A DNA stretch of 64,000 nt from Xiphydria camelus (GCA_963678675.1 OY783192.1:37789250-37853249), one strand, 5' to 3'; shown: positions 49,666-62,396, numbered from the stretch's first letter. The notes: generated from the sequence alone by a model not told the origin. Numbers and translations: made by a program.

Positions 49666-52600
49666 CTATAACGAGATGTTCCCAGGTGGACTATACTGCC
49701 CCAGTCTGGAATGTGTGTCGACACCCCTGACGGCGAAGTGATAATTATTCCCTTCCGAAAACTAGAACACATAATAAGAACACCCTCGTTACCCCGTTGA
49801 ATGAGAATACCGTATGCCGATGTTGATTAAATCTCGAGGTAATTAGTTGGCTGCACATCTCCTTTCTTTCTTACGATCAGCGTCAGTGATAAAATATACA
49901 GACCTGGCTAAGTGTACACGCCATTGGCAAAGGCATAGCGCGAACATCGCCCACCTTCTTCCAAAGACTCGTACTGGGTGGCACCCCGGCAACTTCCTGA
50001 TAGGCGTACAACTGGAAACTGGCTATGTCGGCATGTTTGTCAGTGAGAGTCATGTTCCAGGATAATACTATTCCTATAAGGATAAAGAGACGTTATATAC
50101 TAAGTGAATTGAGGGCAATTCGCGGTATAAAGGAATTAGTCGTTTCGTCACTTTCATTCACTCACCATAAGCGACTTTCGATATTTTCAATGACGGCGCA
50201 GGAGGTGGAAGTTTCCACGCGGGATTTGTCACCTGATTAGGAGTCTCAGGTAACGGCGCTGGATGCTAAAAAGTATATCGTTATTTGAAATACCTAGATT
50301 TATTGAGCATCTGTAAGTGCATTCCATTCAAACTCGAACAAGAAAAAGGTCGATCAAAGTCAACCTCAGCGGGTTGAAATTTACCTTGATCAGTTGAAAA
50401 CTCGAGTTAGCCGGTGTAGTCAGCACTCTCACAGTTCCGTTTGCAATTGTCGACATACCTGCAAAAGAAATGGGCGCTAATGCAAAGCATCAAGGTGCAT
50501 TTTGATATTGGGAGGACTGCGGGATTGTACGAACCAGTTTTGTACGTGACTGCGGAGTATTGAGATTTTCCTGAAGACGATATGGGTCGAATCTGAAATA
50601 TATCATTTAAGCGAATAAGAAATACGCACTACCTTTCCACGCGACGATTAAGCTAAAACTCTCTAACCTGGTTAGGAGAAGATGCGATCAGAAGCTGCCT
50701 CGTTCCAGGCGCGCCCTGCATTACGTAAGCTAATCTGGGTGCATTCATATTGTTCTGAAAGAGAATTCATTAGGTTTAGTAATGATTTCGCACAACGTAA
50801 GTAACTTTACTTGGGACAGTTCTACCGCGAAGAAGTACACCACGATACTTACCACGAGTGCAGTTGGTGTTGGCTGACTCGAAGGTTGTACCACTCTAAT
50901 ACTAGTAGGTTGCGTTGCGAGAGACATATTTCCGGGAAGCGCTTGTATCACCCTTTGAAACCGAGGTGCTTGTGCCTTAGACGTGGCAGTTCCCTGCGTA
51001 TGGACGAAGGTAGTCGTCGTTATGATACCGGGACCAACGGCAGCTAAGGACAGAACATTAAAGCGGTTAGATAAGCTCAAAAACTGTCGTATCACATGGT
51101 GCTTCATTTCGAAAAAGGTTTTACATTTTGAAACAATTTCAAAGCCTATTGCAAACTGTGCTTACACTTCATCTTCTCTGTCCCGTCATCCGTTAGGTCG
51201 ATGAGATCGTTGGTGTTATTTTTACGTGTGTTTAGCGTCTGCACAGGTTGACGGTTTGCCGGAATTGGAACCTTTCCATTTACAAGTACGGATTGCTGCG
51301 TGGGCAAAAGAAAAAAAAATGAAAATTTAACATCTCACGGCAGTTTGGCTCATCATTTCAAACGAGTATTACAGCAGGGAGGTGTTATATTAAGAGTATA
51401 CTTTACTTACTTTAGGCAGTATCGGCTGAACATTGCTACATTGGGCAGGTGATGCGAGTGAGTGGGAAGCTTCCAAGGGTTTAGCCACCACCAAAGCAGC
51501 AGGCGTCGCCGTCGAAATTTGAGCAAGCGGGGGAACTTGAATGGCAGTTGTAGGAACTTTCGTCGTGATCGGCGTTGACGCTTCGGTCGTTCGAGGTGCT
51601 CTCACTTTTAATCCTCGCCTTGGATTCGTCGTGTTGCCGGAAGATTCGTAAAAATTCGAATTCGTCCCATTTATGGCCGAGCTAGACTTTTGAGCAGTGT
51701 TTTGTTGCTGCAGCTGCCGTAAACTTTGAACTCCGTGATCCTGCGAGATGATTTCATAAGTCAACATACATAAAATTTTGAAAACTGCAGTAATCGTTTC
51801 AAGGTAGCGAAGAGATTATAAATGGTTACCGTCAAGAAATTCACTTGCAGTCCCACGGATCTATTGATTTTTATAGGCTGCACTGGTTTATCGTTCGCCC
51901 GACGATCTGCGGCATTGCGACTCAAAACCATTTCAAAGTCCTTGATTTGCTTCGCCAATTGTTGACACTTGATTCGCGTTGCCTCTTGGTTCTTCTCCGA
52001 TACGCGAGCCTGTTCACGCAATTTCCCGATCTCTCCACGCATCGCTATGGCTTCGACTATTTTTTGTATCAATAATTCCTCGAGTTCCTGAACGTATAAA
52101 GAAGGCACGGTTCTTAAATGTTTCCTTCATACCGAGAATTCAAATGGAAGTACTTAATAAATAACACACTATTCTCATTTGGATATAAAGATAACATTTT
52201 CACTTTTACATTACTGAAAATCGTATCGTTAAAACTCACCTCCTGCTTTAATTTCACTAATTTTTGCTTCGGGTCTCGTTGAAAGAACTTTCGAACGAAG
52301 GCGAGTTCTTTATACGCCTCTCTACTATTTCGACTAGACTCGCCGTTTCCAAGGTCTTTTTCACATTCGAAACTCGTTTTCAATGCTTTAGCATTACCGT
52401 CGTCATCCACTAAATCGATGTCTATGAATTTACGTTTCAACGTGTTCGGAGGACTAGCATTAGCAGTCGAACCAGTAGTAGTAGAAGTGATGGTGCTACT
52501 AGCAGCAGTGGTTGTACTAGTAGTAATGGAAGCAGTGCGTTTCTCAACATTCGCTAGGTCATTCACAGTTACAACCATCTCCGAGCCATCGCTCGAATCG

Positions 52601-55600
52601 AAGTCGCTATCGCTATGCGAGAACTTATTTCTTATTATCTCCTCCGCATCTTTCGCCGTTTTTCGTTTTAGCCGTGCGCTCCCATTTTCTGTAACGAACA
52701 AGCTATTTTAATGAGATTTCCATTTAAATTTCAAAGAATTCTGACATTAATCGGGAAAAACAATTCAGCTCAACAAGGAAACGCAACGAGAAAAAAATGT
52801 TACGATCGTATCTACTGCATTAGAAACAGTGATACGATGGTACGCTAAAATTACTTATAATTTAATAGCGATAATAGTACAGCTCTCACCTTCTTCGTCG
52901 CTTTGAACCAGAAGACTGCCTAAAATAGTTCCCTCGGATGAGAGAATCGATTGCTTTGATCCTCGTTTTCTCTTTTCAGTTCCAACGGACGCTTTGTCTC
53001 TTTCTTTGTCACTGCTTGAGTCTTCCATCCTCTCGTTATCAATAATCGTTACGGGATCATTTGTCGAAACTGAATTTGCATTATTATTACTGTCTTCGTC
53101 TGTAGACGAGGAGGGTGCCGTATTGCTGATACCGTGAAAGCTGCCCACCGTCTTCTCGGATAGGTTCAATTCTCTCGATTCTTTAATTGTCCCTGCAATC
53201 TTGATCACACGTTCTCGATCGGCGCTCACATTTTTCGTCTCCAGATCCTTCTCTTCTTCAAGCGTAATTATATCGTAGTCGCGCAAACGATGTTTGTCGC
53301 TCGTCGCGCCGGAGCTGTCCACTTCGTCCTCGGATATGTTCAAATTGCATTCATTCGCAAGGCCCGACTTTTCGTCATTTTCCTGCAAAGCCACTTTCTC
53401 ATTTTGCGCTGGTTCGCGGACACTACTCTCGAAAGCCGAGTTACTACTCTCTTCGCATGGATTAACCTCGCCAGCGGCGGAAGACGGTTCATTTTGAAAA
53501 TCGACTTGTATCGTATCTTCCACATCGCACGCGATATCTTTCGCGTGGCGACCAACGACATCGTCCGTATTTGGATCCTTCGCGTCTTTTGCTTCCTCTC
53601 GTTCTTTATCTTCGGATAGTTTTGACTGGTCTTCGATTATTTGATCGCTTTCAGTACATATCGCCGATATTACAAAAGGAGAATCCATTGACAGATCATT
53701 TTCATTCGTCTCACTAGTCGTGTAATTTTCCAAAGTCTCCCGCCGTTGCTCCGAACAACTGGGTTCCGCATCCTGGCTTCCAACCGTACCAAGCTGTGAT
53801 TCCTTCGAAGTATTTTCCGCTGCAACAATTTGTTCTTCACTGCCAGCCTGCGTTTGCTCTTCAGAAATACCGCAACTTTCGACATTACTCGCGCATATTC
53901 TATCGGCCGAAACAAGCGATTCGTCGTTGTCGATGGATTCTTCGCAAACCACTTTCATACTCAAGTCTTCGGGTTCCTGCTCCTCTGTATTCTCAATATT
54001 CTCACTAATCGCATTTTCCTCTTGTATCGTGGAAGAGGTTTCTTCCGGAGATTTTTTTTCCTCCGAAATATTTCGCGGCGATCCTGCTTGGCTCTCGACC
54101 TGCAAAACATTGTCGCTCTTCTCGCATCGCGAGCCGTGCGAAACGACTTCCTCTACTTGGTCAGTTTTCTCTAATTCAGTCTTATCTTCTTTCCTCCGCG
54201 ACGTCTCCCCGAGATTACCCGAATCACGATCTTCCACTCTGCTTTCATCTTCAAGATCTTCAGCCAGTTCTGAATCGTTCCGTAAAGGTGAAGGATCCGG
54301 AGATGATTTCTCTTCTTTCTCATCAAGCCGAGACGAGGCATCGACGTTATTAAATGGCTGTAACGCACCATTACTAGTTACAACGCACAACTCGTCCATT
54401 TCTTCAAGTTGGCCAGACTTTACCGGTTCTTCTTCGTTGCCTACATCACTGCTATCGCGTAATTCTTCCTCCTTCCAATCCTCTTCCGGAGATTCGTCTC
54501 TTACACTTGCACTCGTACTATCGTCATCCTTCTTCTTTTTCCCCTCTTCCTCCTCCATCACCGCCGCTGAAAGTTTGCATCCCGGAGGTGTCTCCTCGTC
54601 GCCGTCATCGTCAATCTCCTTTTTCACTTCGGTAGCGATTTCGGTATTACTTTGGGACGTGCAATCGCCGATTTGGATTTCCTCATTTCTCACGGCATTC
54701 GTCGGATCTACTTGTTCGTAGGATGAATAATCTTTTGTGAAACCGTTCGCCGAGGGTCCCATTTTGCTCAAGGTTGATTTATTTGTGCGCGCGTTTGTCA
54801 ATTCTTTGTAAGAAGAAAAATGTCTTGATTTGTACTGTGCCTCTAAACAACTATGATTATCTCGTGCATATGAGTCGCTACATAAACTATTCCCTCCTCT
54901 TCCCATATTCCTCCCTCTACCGTAATAAATGGAATTGTTGTAATATCTGTCTTTGTAGGTATTCGACTCGTCTATGGAGTGTTTCTTATTGTAATAATAT
55001 TGATCGTCCGTCGGATAATTGTGACGAAAGCGCAGAGGACGACCGTTATAGTACGAACGATTGTAGGAAGACCTTTGGTTTTCGTACGACCTCGTGGAGG
55101 GTGTCTCATATTCTACAGACGATCCCCTTTGCCGATCTCCATTTCTGCTTATATCTTTCTTTCGGAGACCGTTAGAGGGACGTTCACTCATCGTTTTATC
55201 ATCTATAGTAACGTTACCTGAGTACTGTTCCTCCTCCTCCTCATCCTCCCCCTCCTCCTCCTCCTTGGAGCATTCAGTTTCAGAAGTGCTCTTCCAACTC
55301 ATTGGCCGCAACTCTTCTTCCGTCGCGATATCATTTTCAATGAGTATCCTGTCGTGGTTCGTAGATTTGGTTTCGTGTGTCCTTCCATCAGACGTTAATG
55401 CTTCCGACTCATCGGGTATTGAGTCTGAAGTGAAAATTCAGCTTGTATAGAACGTACCGTAAAGATCGTTTAAAATTAATTCGGAGTATGATGATCAACC
55501 CTCCAAGGACGACGACTACATTTTCGTTATGCTTCAGTCTATATTTACTTACGAGGGTGATTGGAGATTTTTTGGCCCGGCGCTGGTTGTAACTCATTCG

Positions 55601-57675
55601 TTAGAGGTACGCTTAATTTTACAAATACAGTAGACTCCCGGTTAACCGAGGTAATTAGGACCGAGGGTACCTCGGTTAAAAAAAAAACTCGGATAATCCG
55701 AAGTTCTTTTAAATTGCTCGTGGATGACGAAGAAAAATCCACAAGGTACATTATACAGTACTATATTTACTTACATATATATTTCATCTTACAAAGAAGT
55801 CTTTGATGGATTTTTGAGTTAATTTTTTGCCTCTCTTGGAAGCGGCGATGTTGCGCCAACGTTGGAGAAACAGTAGATCATGCGGCGAACACTCCTGAGA
55901 GAGCCCTCGGTTAATCCGGAGCCTCGGTTAACCGGGAGTCTACTGTAGGTTCAACTCGCGCCACCCTGTGACAAGTTTCAGTGCCACTTCTGAGGTGTGA
56001 ATTACAGTTTTTAAATTGGCATTCTCTAGACCCATGTTGGAAAATATCGTACTTGGAGGGTTAAATCGGTGGATGGGGGAAACTGATTAGTAAACAATTA
56101 ATTGAACCGATGCGTTCACGGTCATAATTATTTAACGACAAAATATAATATATTATCTTTCTGAGTTTCAACCAGATTCTGAATTCGAGTCGGATGGGTC
56201 GAGTAATAATCGGGTCTATAACGATAGAAGTAAAATGCAGCCTATGTGCGAACGTAGTCAGTGCTTTGGCTACAAAGTATTAAAGATCAAAATGACGCGT
56301 CGTGACTAGCGAAAAGACACGGTCTTCGAATGATCGCGGAATTCTTGTCGAAAGATCCAATGTCGATGAACCTGGCACAAAATAAATTATTCATTCTTGG
56401 ATAAAATTAAAAACTGTACTTTCGCATGTGTTTTAGCTTCTAAACATAACGTCACAGAGCCATGCATAGTAACGCATTATAAATGAATGTGTTTTATTCT
56501 TACGAAATGTGAAAGAAAGAAAAATTAATCATGTATCAGGTACCTACCTACACATACAGTATGTCCCATTGGTAACGCAAGTATTTGAATTTCCCTGACA
56601 TTTGACTTTGGTAGTGCTTGGAACGATGCTGTAGTTAGAGTTGGCTTCAGAAGAATGCAGCGCACCGTTCCAAGCACTACCAAAGGCAAATGTCAGGAAA
56701 ATTCAAATACTTGCGTTACCAATGGGACATACTGTATAATGCCTGCAATATGTTCCACCTCAGAAAATATTGCTCATTTTTTGTTACATTTTATCGACAT
56801 TTCGGAAGACGAAGATGACAGTGACGACGTTGATACTACTACTACTACTCCTACACAAACCCCCCTCCCCATGTACAATTTTTGTAATCAGCACTGACCA
56901 CTATTCAAACACATATTCAATAATTACTTCTACTTTCAGCGAGATGTTATACATACATATATTGGAATTGTATAAGACTGGCCAAAAAATCCTGAATTAA
57001 AAAACCCTTCATTTCATCATTCGTATGTACTATTTGCATGAAAGTAATAAATGACAACGAAATATAATCGAAGGTTTTCCAAAAAATATAAAAAAACGAA
57101 AACTACAATAAATGGTCGAAAACAATGAAATATAGGTAACTCCTCGTGCAGAAATAAGAAAAAAATTCCTAGTAAAATTGTGCATCCAAACCGTAAATCG
57201 TTTGTCAAAGTAAAAATGTGATAAATAGTTATTTTGAAGTACACTTACGACAAAACTGTACATTCCAAAAGCAACACAAACCACAACCGCGCATACGCAA
57301 CGTTATACGTACAGAATGAGAAGGCACGAATGTTTAATGAATGAAAGTGCAACGCAAAAACCTCGGTCACCCGATCGGTTTATTCGGTCGCTGCGAGGGT
57401 TCTAAAACCTACGACTCACCTATGGTATCACTCTTCGAGTTAGTGTGCTGATTACAAATGAGCCCAGGAGCCCTGGTATCATCTGGATCACTCTCATCAT
57501 CTCCGGAGAGTCTAAGACGCAAGCTGTCGTCAGAAAGCGCCTCCTCCTCATCACAATCACCAACACCCTCTCTCGACAGATTATCAATATCTTGTACGTT
57601 ACTAGTGCACGAAAATTCGGAAAGAACCCTCTCCGATCGTGTCGCGTGCAACATGACAGTATTCGCTGTTTCCAT
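49666..57675 (-). CDS. wde: Windei/ATF7IP homologue (SETDB1 cofactor)
   Basis: Minus-strand gene. Exon 1 (57675 down to about 57420) starts METANTVMLHATRSERV. Exon 2 (55424-52890) is a very long Glu/Ser/Asp-rich region. Exon 3 (52688-52240) has EENGSARLKRKTAKDAEEII. A coiled-coil exon near 52090-51835 has AIAMRGEIGKLREQAR and IKINRSVGLQVNF, the ATF7IP/windei SETDB1-binding type. A Ser/Thr/Pro-rich linker follows, with a SUMO-interacting-like DLIDLTDD near 51200. The C-terminus is a fibronectin III domain: LKISKVAYG joined to GIVLSWN (exon 50073-49904) and ending NYHFAVRGVDTHSRLGQYS (exon 49761-49666). All checked junctions are in phase. Windei/ATF7IP stabilises the H3K9 methyltransferase SETDB1 (Eggless) in nuclei to build heterochromatin. 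Introns between 52.2 and 50.2 kb are only partly resolved. Length is about 1,500 residues. Confidence 0.83.
55240..55270 (-). repeat. Glutamate-coding purine tract
   Basis: On the minus strand, gag/gaa repeats in exon 2 of the windei homologue encode a run of glutamates near SKEEEEGEDEEEEEQ. On the plus strand it appears as a pyrimidine run. It is a low-complexity coding repeat. Confidence 0.7.
55628..55945. mobile_element. Pogo/Tigger-type MITE with TA target site
   Basis: Termini cagtagactcccggttaacc and ggttaaccgggagtctactg are perfect inverted repeats of about 20 bp, with further ctcggttaa arms inside. The element is flanked by TA (55626-55627 and 55946-55947). The cagt...actg ends and TA duplication match pogo/Tigger elements. 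It lies in intron 1 of the windei homologue. Confidence 0.85.
56557..56734. mobile_element. Foldback MITE with TA target site
   Basis: The ends cagtatgtcccattggtaac and gttaccaatgggacatactg mirror each other, and pairing continues through aagtatttgaatt and tgtcaaat-like arms for about 70 bp on each side. TA flanks both ends. The 178-bp element is in intron 1 of the windei homologue. Confidence 0.88.
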
Positions 57676-57822
57676 TATTACAGACAACGCCAATGAGTCA
57701 CATTAGTGCCACGTGTGAAACGCATTTAAAAATTCTCAATCTGTGAATTTTTAAAATACACTCGGTTAGCACACGCGGCTGAGTATGAAGCACTGTGATC
57801 GTCGGAAGATGAGGTGTCGCGC

Positions 57823-58039
57823 GTACACCCGGGCTCACGGATTCTGAGCCACGTGACTTTTCAAAATGTAATTTTTAAACATAACAGCCAATTAGCAATT
57901 AAATCTCATACTTTCATTAGCTGATGCGGCCTTTGCCCTGGCTAATGAAAGCATGATAATTAATTATTCATTGGTCAGTATACCGAAATATGACATTTTG
58001 AAAAGTCACTAGGCTCAGAATCTGTGAACCCGGGTGTAC
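57823..58039. mobile_element. MITE family A, second full copy
   Basis: The ends gtacacccgggctcacgg and gtgaacccgggtgtac, with internal aaaatgtaatttttaaac arms, match the element at 11800-12005. It starts about 150 bases upstream of the windei first ATG. Confidence 0.85.
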
Positions 58040-58077
58040 GGGCTACTAGGGGAAGGCGTTTGATGGCTGTGGTTCAA

Positions 58078-58109
58078 GCGGCATTCGGCGAGTACCGAGC
58101 GACTGCTCG
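58078..58109 (+). repeat. Left arm of a 32-bp perfect inverted repeat
   Basis: gcggcattcggcgagtaccg and 12 further bases recur in reverse complement at 59645-59676. The two arms bracket a 1.6-kb stretch full of MITEs. Confidence 0.85.
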
Positions 58110-58277
58110 CCGATGGCAACTAATCTTTAAGTCTTAACTAGTCTACGGAGAGGATAGCGTGGGCTGACGCCATGCACCCTGATTGGCTGGAAGAGGATGA
58201 CGGTGTAGATAGCGTGAGCTGATGCGATGCGCTTTGATTGAGTAGGAGAGAATGACATTAGAACAAAGAATTGGGTA

Positions 58278-58508
58278 CCGTAATTTCCCACAACTATGGT
58301 CCTGGACCACAAGTATGGTCCACATGCGCATTGTTACGAATAAATCTGTATTTCAGTATTGGGTGTCATCTATCGAAAACTTGGGGGTACTGAAAAGTAA
58401 AGTGATGAGACAGACCGCTGTAGGTAGGTACTTACGTACCTCGAATATAAAGAACAATCATTTTGGACCATACTTGTGGTCCAGGACCATAATTGTGGGA
58501 AATTACGG
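58278..58508. mobile_element. MITE with ccgtaatttcccaca termini and TA target site
   Basis: Left arm ccgtaatttcccacaactat plus ggtcctggaccacaagtatggtcca is mirrored at the right end (tggaccatacttgtggtcc, then gtgggaaattacgg). TA flanks the 231-bp element. The two arms are over 45 bp. Confidence 0.87.
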
Positions 58509-58566
58509 TATTTTCCGAGGCCCGTGCCTAATGAGCAAGGGTACCGTTGCTCGTCTCTCAGACTAA

Positions 58567-58945
58567 AGCCCGGATTACACGTGTCAAGTAGCTAAAATTT
58601 TGTCCGTTTTTTTTTTAATGAGCGTCTACATTTTAATTTAGCATTCTTGTTTAGTTGGGAAAGGTTCGCGGAGCCCTCCGCGTGCCGAAACAGACTGTAC
58701 TAATGAACTTGACTAAACTGACTTGTCTACACTCGTTTAGTCGGCGTTTTATAATAGTTGCTGGAAAGCAGAGGTGGGAGAGACTACTTGCTCAAGTAAT
58801 CGTTTCTATTTAGTTTACTGAGCAGTTTACTAAATTAGGTACTTGCGCAAGTACTAAATCAAGTTTTTTACATTATACAAATAACTAAAGTTAGTTACTT
58901 GCTTTAGTAACCTGCTTTAGCTACTTGACACGTCTAACCCGGGCT
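58567..58945. mobile_element. MITE with agcccgg termini
   Basis: agcccggattacacgtgtca at the left end is mirrored by tgacacgtctaacccgggct at the right, and both continue into agtagcta-type arms. The inside holds many diverged ttagtt/aagtagct units. No coding capacity is visible. The target duplication is unclear. Confidence 0.8.
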
Positions 58946-59277
58946 TATAGAAGGGTTTAGGTGATATCGAGTGGTGAAGTGACCTTCTATACCTGATAAT
59001 CCAGGCGTTAGATTTTCCCGATAGGTCATCTGTTGATCTCGTCATTTCTCCCCTTTGCAAGGCTAATTTAATGTTCTAAGTATAGCAGTATTTATTTGAA
59101 TGGGTATTGGGAGAAACTGTTCATTACGACTCGTCGGGCAATTAACCCTTTCGGGAAAGGTGCGGGACTGCGAACTCATTAGTAGCCTAGATTCGCGGAA
59201 ACGGACTGCCTGCCTTGTCAATGACTACGTCTCCATGTCTTACGGATAAGTAACACTGCAGATATAGGATTATATCA

Positions 59278-59327
59278 GATTAATTAGTCTAATGCTGCCA
59301 ATTTGGTAGGATTAGACTGATTAATTC
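59278..59327. repeat. Short inverted repeat
   Basis: gattaattagtctaat and attagactgattaattc form a stem of about 16 pairs around an 18-base loop. It may be an old MITE remnant. Confidence 0.6.
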
Positions 59328-59358
59328 GAGAGGTATGTCCACCGGTAAAACATTGAGA

Positions 59359-59450
59359 TTAACACGTTAAGCGCCAAGGAAACGCCGTGACATCACAAAC
59401 TCATTCGTCAGCGATTCCAAGGGACCGCTCTGGCGCGCTTAACGTGTTAA
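59359..59450. mobile_element. piggyBac-like MITE with TTAA ends
   Basis: The 92-bp unit starts ttaacacgttaagcgc and ends gcgcttaacgtgttaa, a perfect inverted repeat of 16 bp. TTAA at both ends is the target-site duplication of piggyBac transposons. Confidence 0.8.
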
Positions 59451-59644
59451 ATAATCCGAGGATTACTAAATCTCGGATTTAACCCTACGGTGTAGACGTA
59501 GTCATTGTGGCAAACGGTGGGATTAACTCTAGATTGGCGATTAAAAAATGAAGTGGTAAGAACCGACCTTCCGAATTCCGAACAAGCACTAAAATTGGCC
59601 ATCGGCAAGCAGCAAGCAACCCGTCCACACTGCTCGGCGTTCGC

Positions 59645-59676
59645 CGAGCAGTCGCTCGGTACTCGCCGAATGCCGC
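59645..59676 (-). repeat. Right arm of a 32-bp perfect inverted repeat
   Basis: This is the reverse complement of 58078-58109. Together the two arms may be the ends of one composite element or two inverted copies of a short repeat. Confidence 0.85.
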
Positions 59677-61030
59677 ATGTCCTGGCATCACCAGACTAGT
59701 TGCTACTTTCAGAGTAGGAGTTTAGAACCAAGTAGTCCTTATACGCACCATTGCCTTTAATACTAAACTACGTTATCGTCATTGTCATCAATATCTTCCA
59801 AAAAGTCAAACAAAATACAGTTCTTCATTTGTATTCACCTGAGAATTCGATATTTAAACTCCCCAATCTCCTTGCAGCGATGCGCGAAGGCAAAATTTCC
59901 GAATTTCAATAATACGACGTATTACATTGTAACAAACGTAAAAGACATTAGCGATTTCAGGAAAAATATGCCGATTAGTTTCAAAGGAGTGCTCCTGATG
60001 TGCTCGGAGAAGGATTAGCGCTTCCTGCGTTGGGTGAAATTTATGTTCCAGATAAACCCGCTGGACTTAATAGAAACGATAAGAGCTACCTGGGAGTCAC
60101 ATGGATCAGTCCCAAAATGTTCTTTACATTTCTTCGAATTGACCGCTACATATCAACGAAGCTTGCAACATCAGAAGAATACCTAATCTGATAAAGGCTA
60201 CAAAAGATCGCATTTCCTAAGGTAGGACTGAGAATTTCACCGTATATTTTCACATACCTCATTGGAAGTCTTTGTTGCATCAGGAGTAAGGGCGGATGAA
60301 CGCAATTCTTTGGTTGGGATCTTCTTACAGCTATTACTCGCGTTATATCTGTAATAAAAATGATCATTGCTATTATAAAATGACGTGTAAAATACGTGTA
60401 ATATAGATACACACATATAAAGTATAATCACAACCGCATGGTAAATTTTCCTCCAAATTTTTTTAAAGAAAAACATTATTATTCACAATATAAATAGTAG
60501 TGGAATTATTGGCATAGGTAGCGCGCGAGGTAAACCACTATGCTTTCTAAAAATAATAATTAGAATGAACTACTTCACCAGAATAAAATGTATACTAAAA
60601 TTCTGTAAAATTAAATAAACGTACGAAAGCAATTATACGATATAAAATCATTCACTAAGTTTCAGTTTCCCCGTGATATTCCGCGAACATTAAATTTTCG
60701 TATGAGCGCGTGTATACATATATATACATATAACTTGCAGCATTTTAAAAATCAGTATTATAATGTTGTTTCTTTATATTTACTGTAACTCTCGCACGTA
60801 ATAGTAATAGGAATAAATGAAAAATATGTACTTTCAAATATATAGTTCGTATATTGAATCAGATTCAGTTTGAATATTAGCACATATTATATTTAATCAT
60901 TTTTATCATTGGTAATTCGTATGGTGACGCTGTACAAAAGTTCATAAGCAAATTTTGATTTATAGATAACTGAACATACAACGGTAATAATAATAGTAAC
61001 GACTATGCCGAAGAACAACGATAAAAACAA
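59677..61030. other. AT-rich non-coding DNA
   Basis: Short open stretches such as that near 59880-60190 (about 60 residues, GEIYVPDKPAGLNRND) end quickly and match nothing I know; they may be a decayed gene fragment. No splice-supported gene was found. Confidence 0.4.
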
Positions 61031-61105
61031 CGATATTATTATTATCTGTAATAGTAGTATTAGTAGTAGTAGTAGTAGTAATAATAATAATAACAATAAT
61101 AAAAT
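61030..61105. repeat. (TAG)n/(TAA)n microsatellite
   Basis: Runs of agt/tag units are followed by aat/taa units with few interruptions. They produce low-complexity open frames on both strands that are not genes. Confidence 0.9.
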
Positions 61106-61359
61106 TATTTGCATCATTATCGATTTCTTTATTATATTATATCATTCACCAGAGTTTTTCAAACAATTAAAAAATCTGAAAGGACCATGAGCATTGGAAA
61201 GAACAAGCTAGCCGACTAAATGTGCATTTACGGTTGAGCATCGCGTCCTCATTTCTCAGCTGACGGCACATTCCTTTTGAATGTAACGAGAGGCCAATAT
61301 TTTCTACCCACAAGAAAAAACTATTTCACGTACTTCAATAAAATCGGCAAAACCGCGAA

Positions 61360-61700
61360 CCACGACGGAAGTTAATGTACAAATGGATGAATAACGTAGC
61401 AATGGCGCGCACGGATGCAGAGGCGAGCTTATCGACAGGTCCGACGGGTCTATCCGGATTACACGGAGCACTGAACCCCCAGGCCCCGCAATACGGCGCC
61501 GAACTGGCACGAAGAAACGCGAAGCTGCTTCAACATGGCCGCTTGCACAGTTTCCGAGAAGATCCATTTCGATCGTAGTAAATCGGGGATTCTAGAAATC
61601 TTTTTGCCGCGACGGACACATCGATTTGAAGCTGCCCCTCGTTTGTGCACACATTCTCGTACCCAACGAACACCAGTGATAAATCCATTCGCGAGTCATC
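61360..61700. other. GC-rich island, possible promoter
   Basis: A CpG-rich block in an otherwise AT-rich stretch contains atggccgc (61534) of YY1/Pho type and a 67-codon open frame. It resembles the first exon or promoter of a gene outside the window, but no splice partner is visible here. Confidence 0.35.
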
Positions 61701-62396
61701 TTGCATTATCCCATTCCCCACCCACTCGATCTCTCTATTCAGGTACCGAGCAACGTGGGAGGGAAAAATAAATATCGAACAAAAATCATAAATATCGCGC
61801 CACGAATAAGTAATAGAACGAACAGTCCGAATATACTCACCTCCCGATTTATAACTCACAAGTATAGACATGAGAAGTAAGTAGTATACATATGTCAGGT
61901 ATAGTTCTCTCTGCGTTGATTGGTTGAAAGTAGGACGCAGTAACGACCACGTGATACTTCTGACCAATGAACACGTAGAAGCGTAGACTCAATTAAACAT
62001 ATCGTTATTAGATGTCGGAATTCAGAATGTTATACAAAGATGCGCGTGTTTATTGACTAATAATAATAATAATACGCGAACATGATTTGTGTTCATTTCA
62101 ATCTTCTGGGATCTTAAGAAAAATCGATAATATACTTGCTCGGCATTTCAATGTCGGGAAGTAAAGGGGTGGGTCATTCGTACGACGTGAAATGTTGACG
62201 AATTTGACAAGGAAAAAATGTAATAAAATGTATAGACTTGGAAAACTAGGTATTATAAAAAAAATTTAAGGCAAGGTTCACTTTTTTTCGTTAACTACAT
62301 CGCGAAGCGCCTATAGAAGCATACTCTCGCGAACACAAAAGGGGAAGGGGAAAACTGACTGATCGATATTGGGAGAATAGGCTTACGTTGGAGCTA

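Noticed and set aside
53927..54721. 264-codon plus-strand open frame, serine-rich
   Set aside because: It is the antisense shadow of the Glu/Ser-rich exon 2 of the windei homologue; low-complexity composition keeps it open.
60893..61190. Open frames rich in Leu/Ile or Asn/Ser
   Set aside because: They are products of the tag/taa microsatellite.
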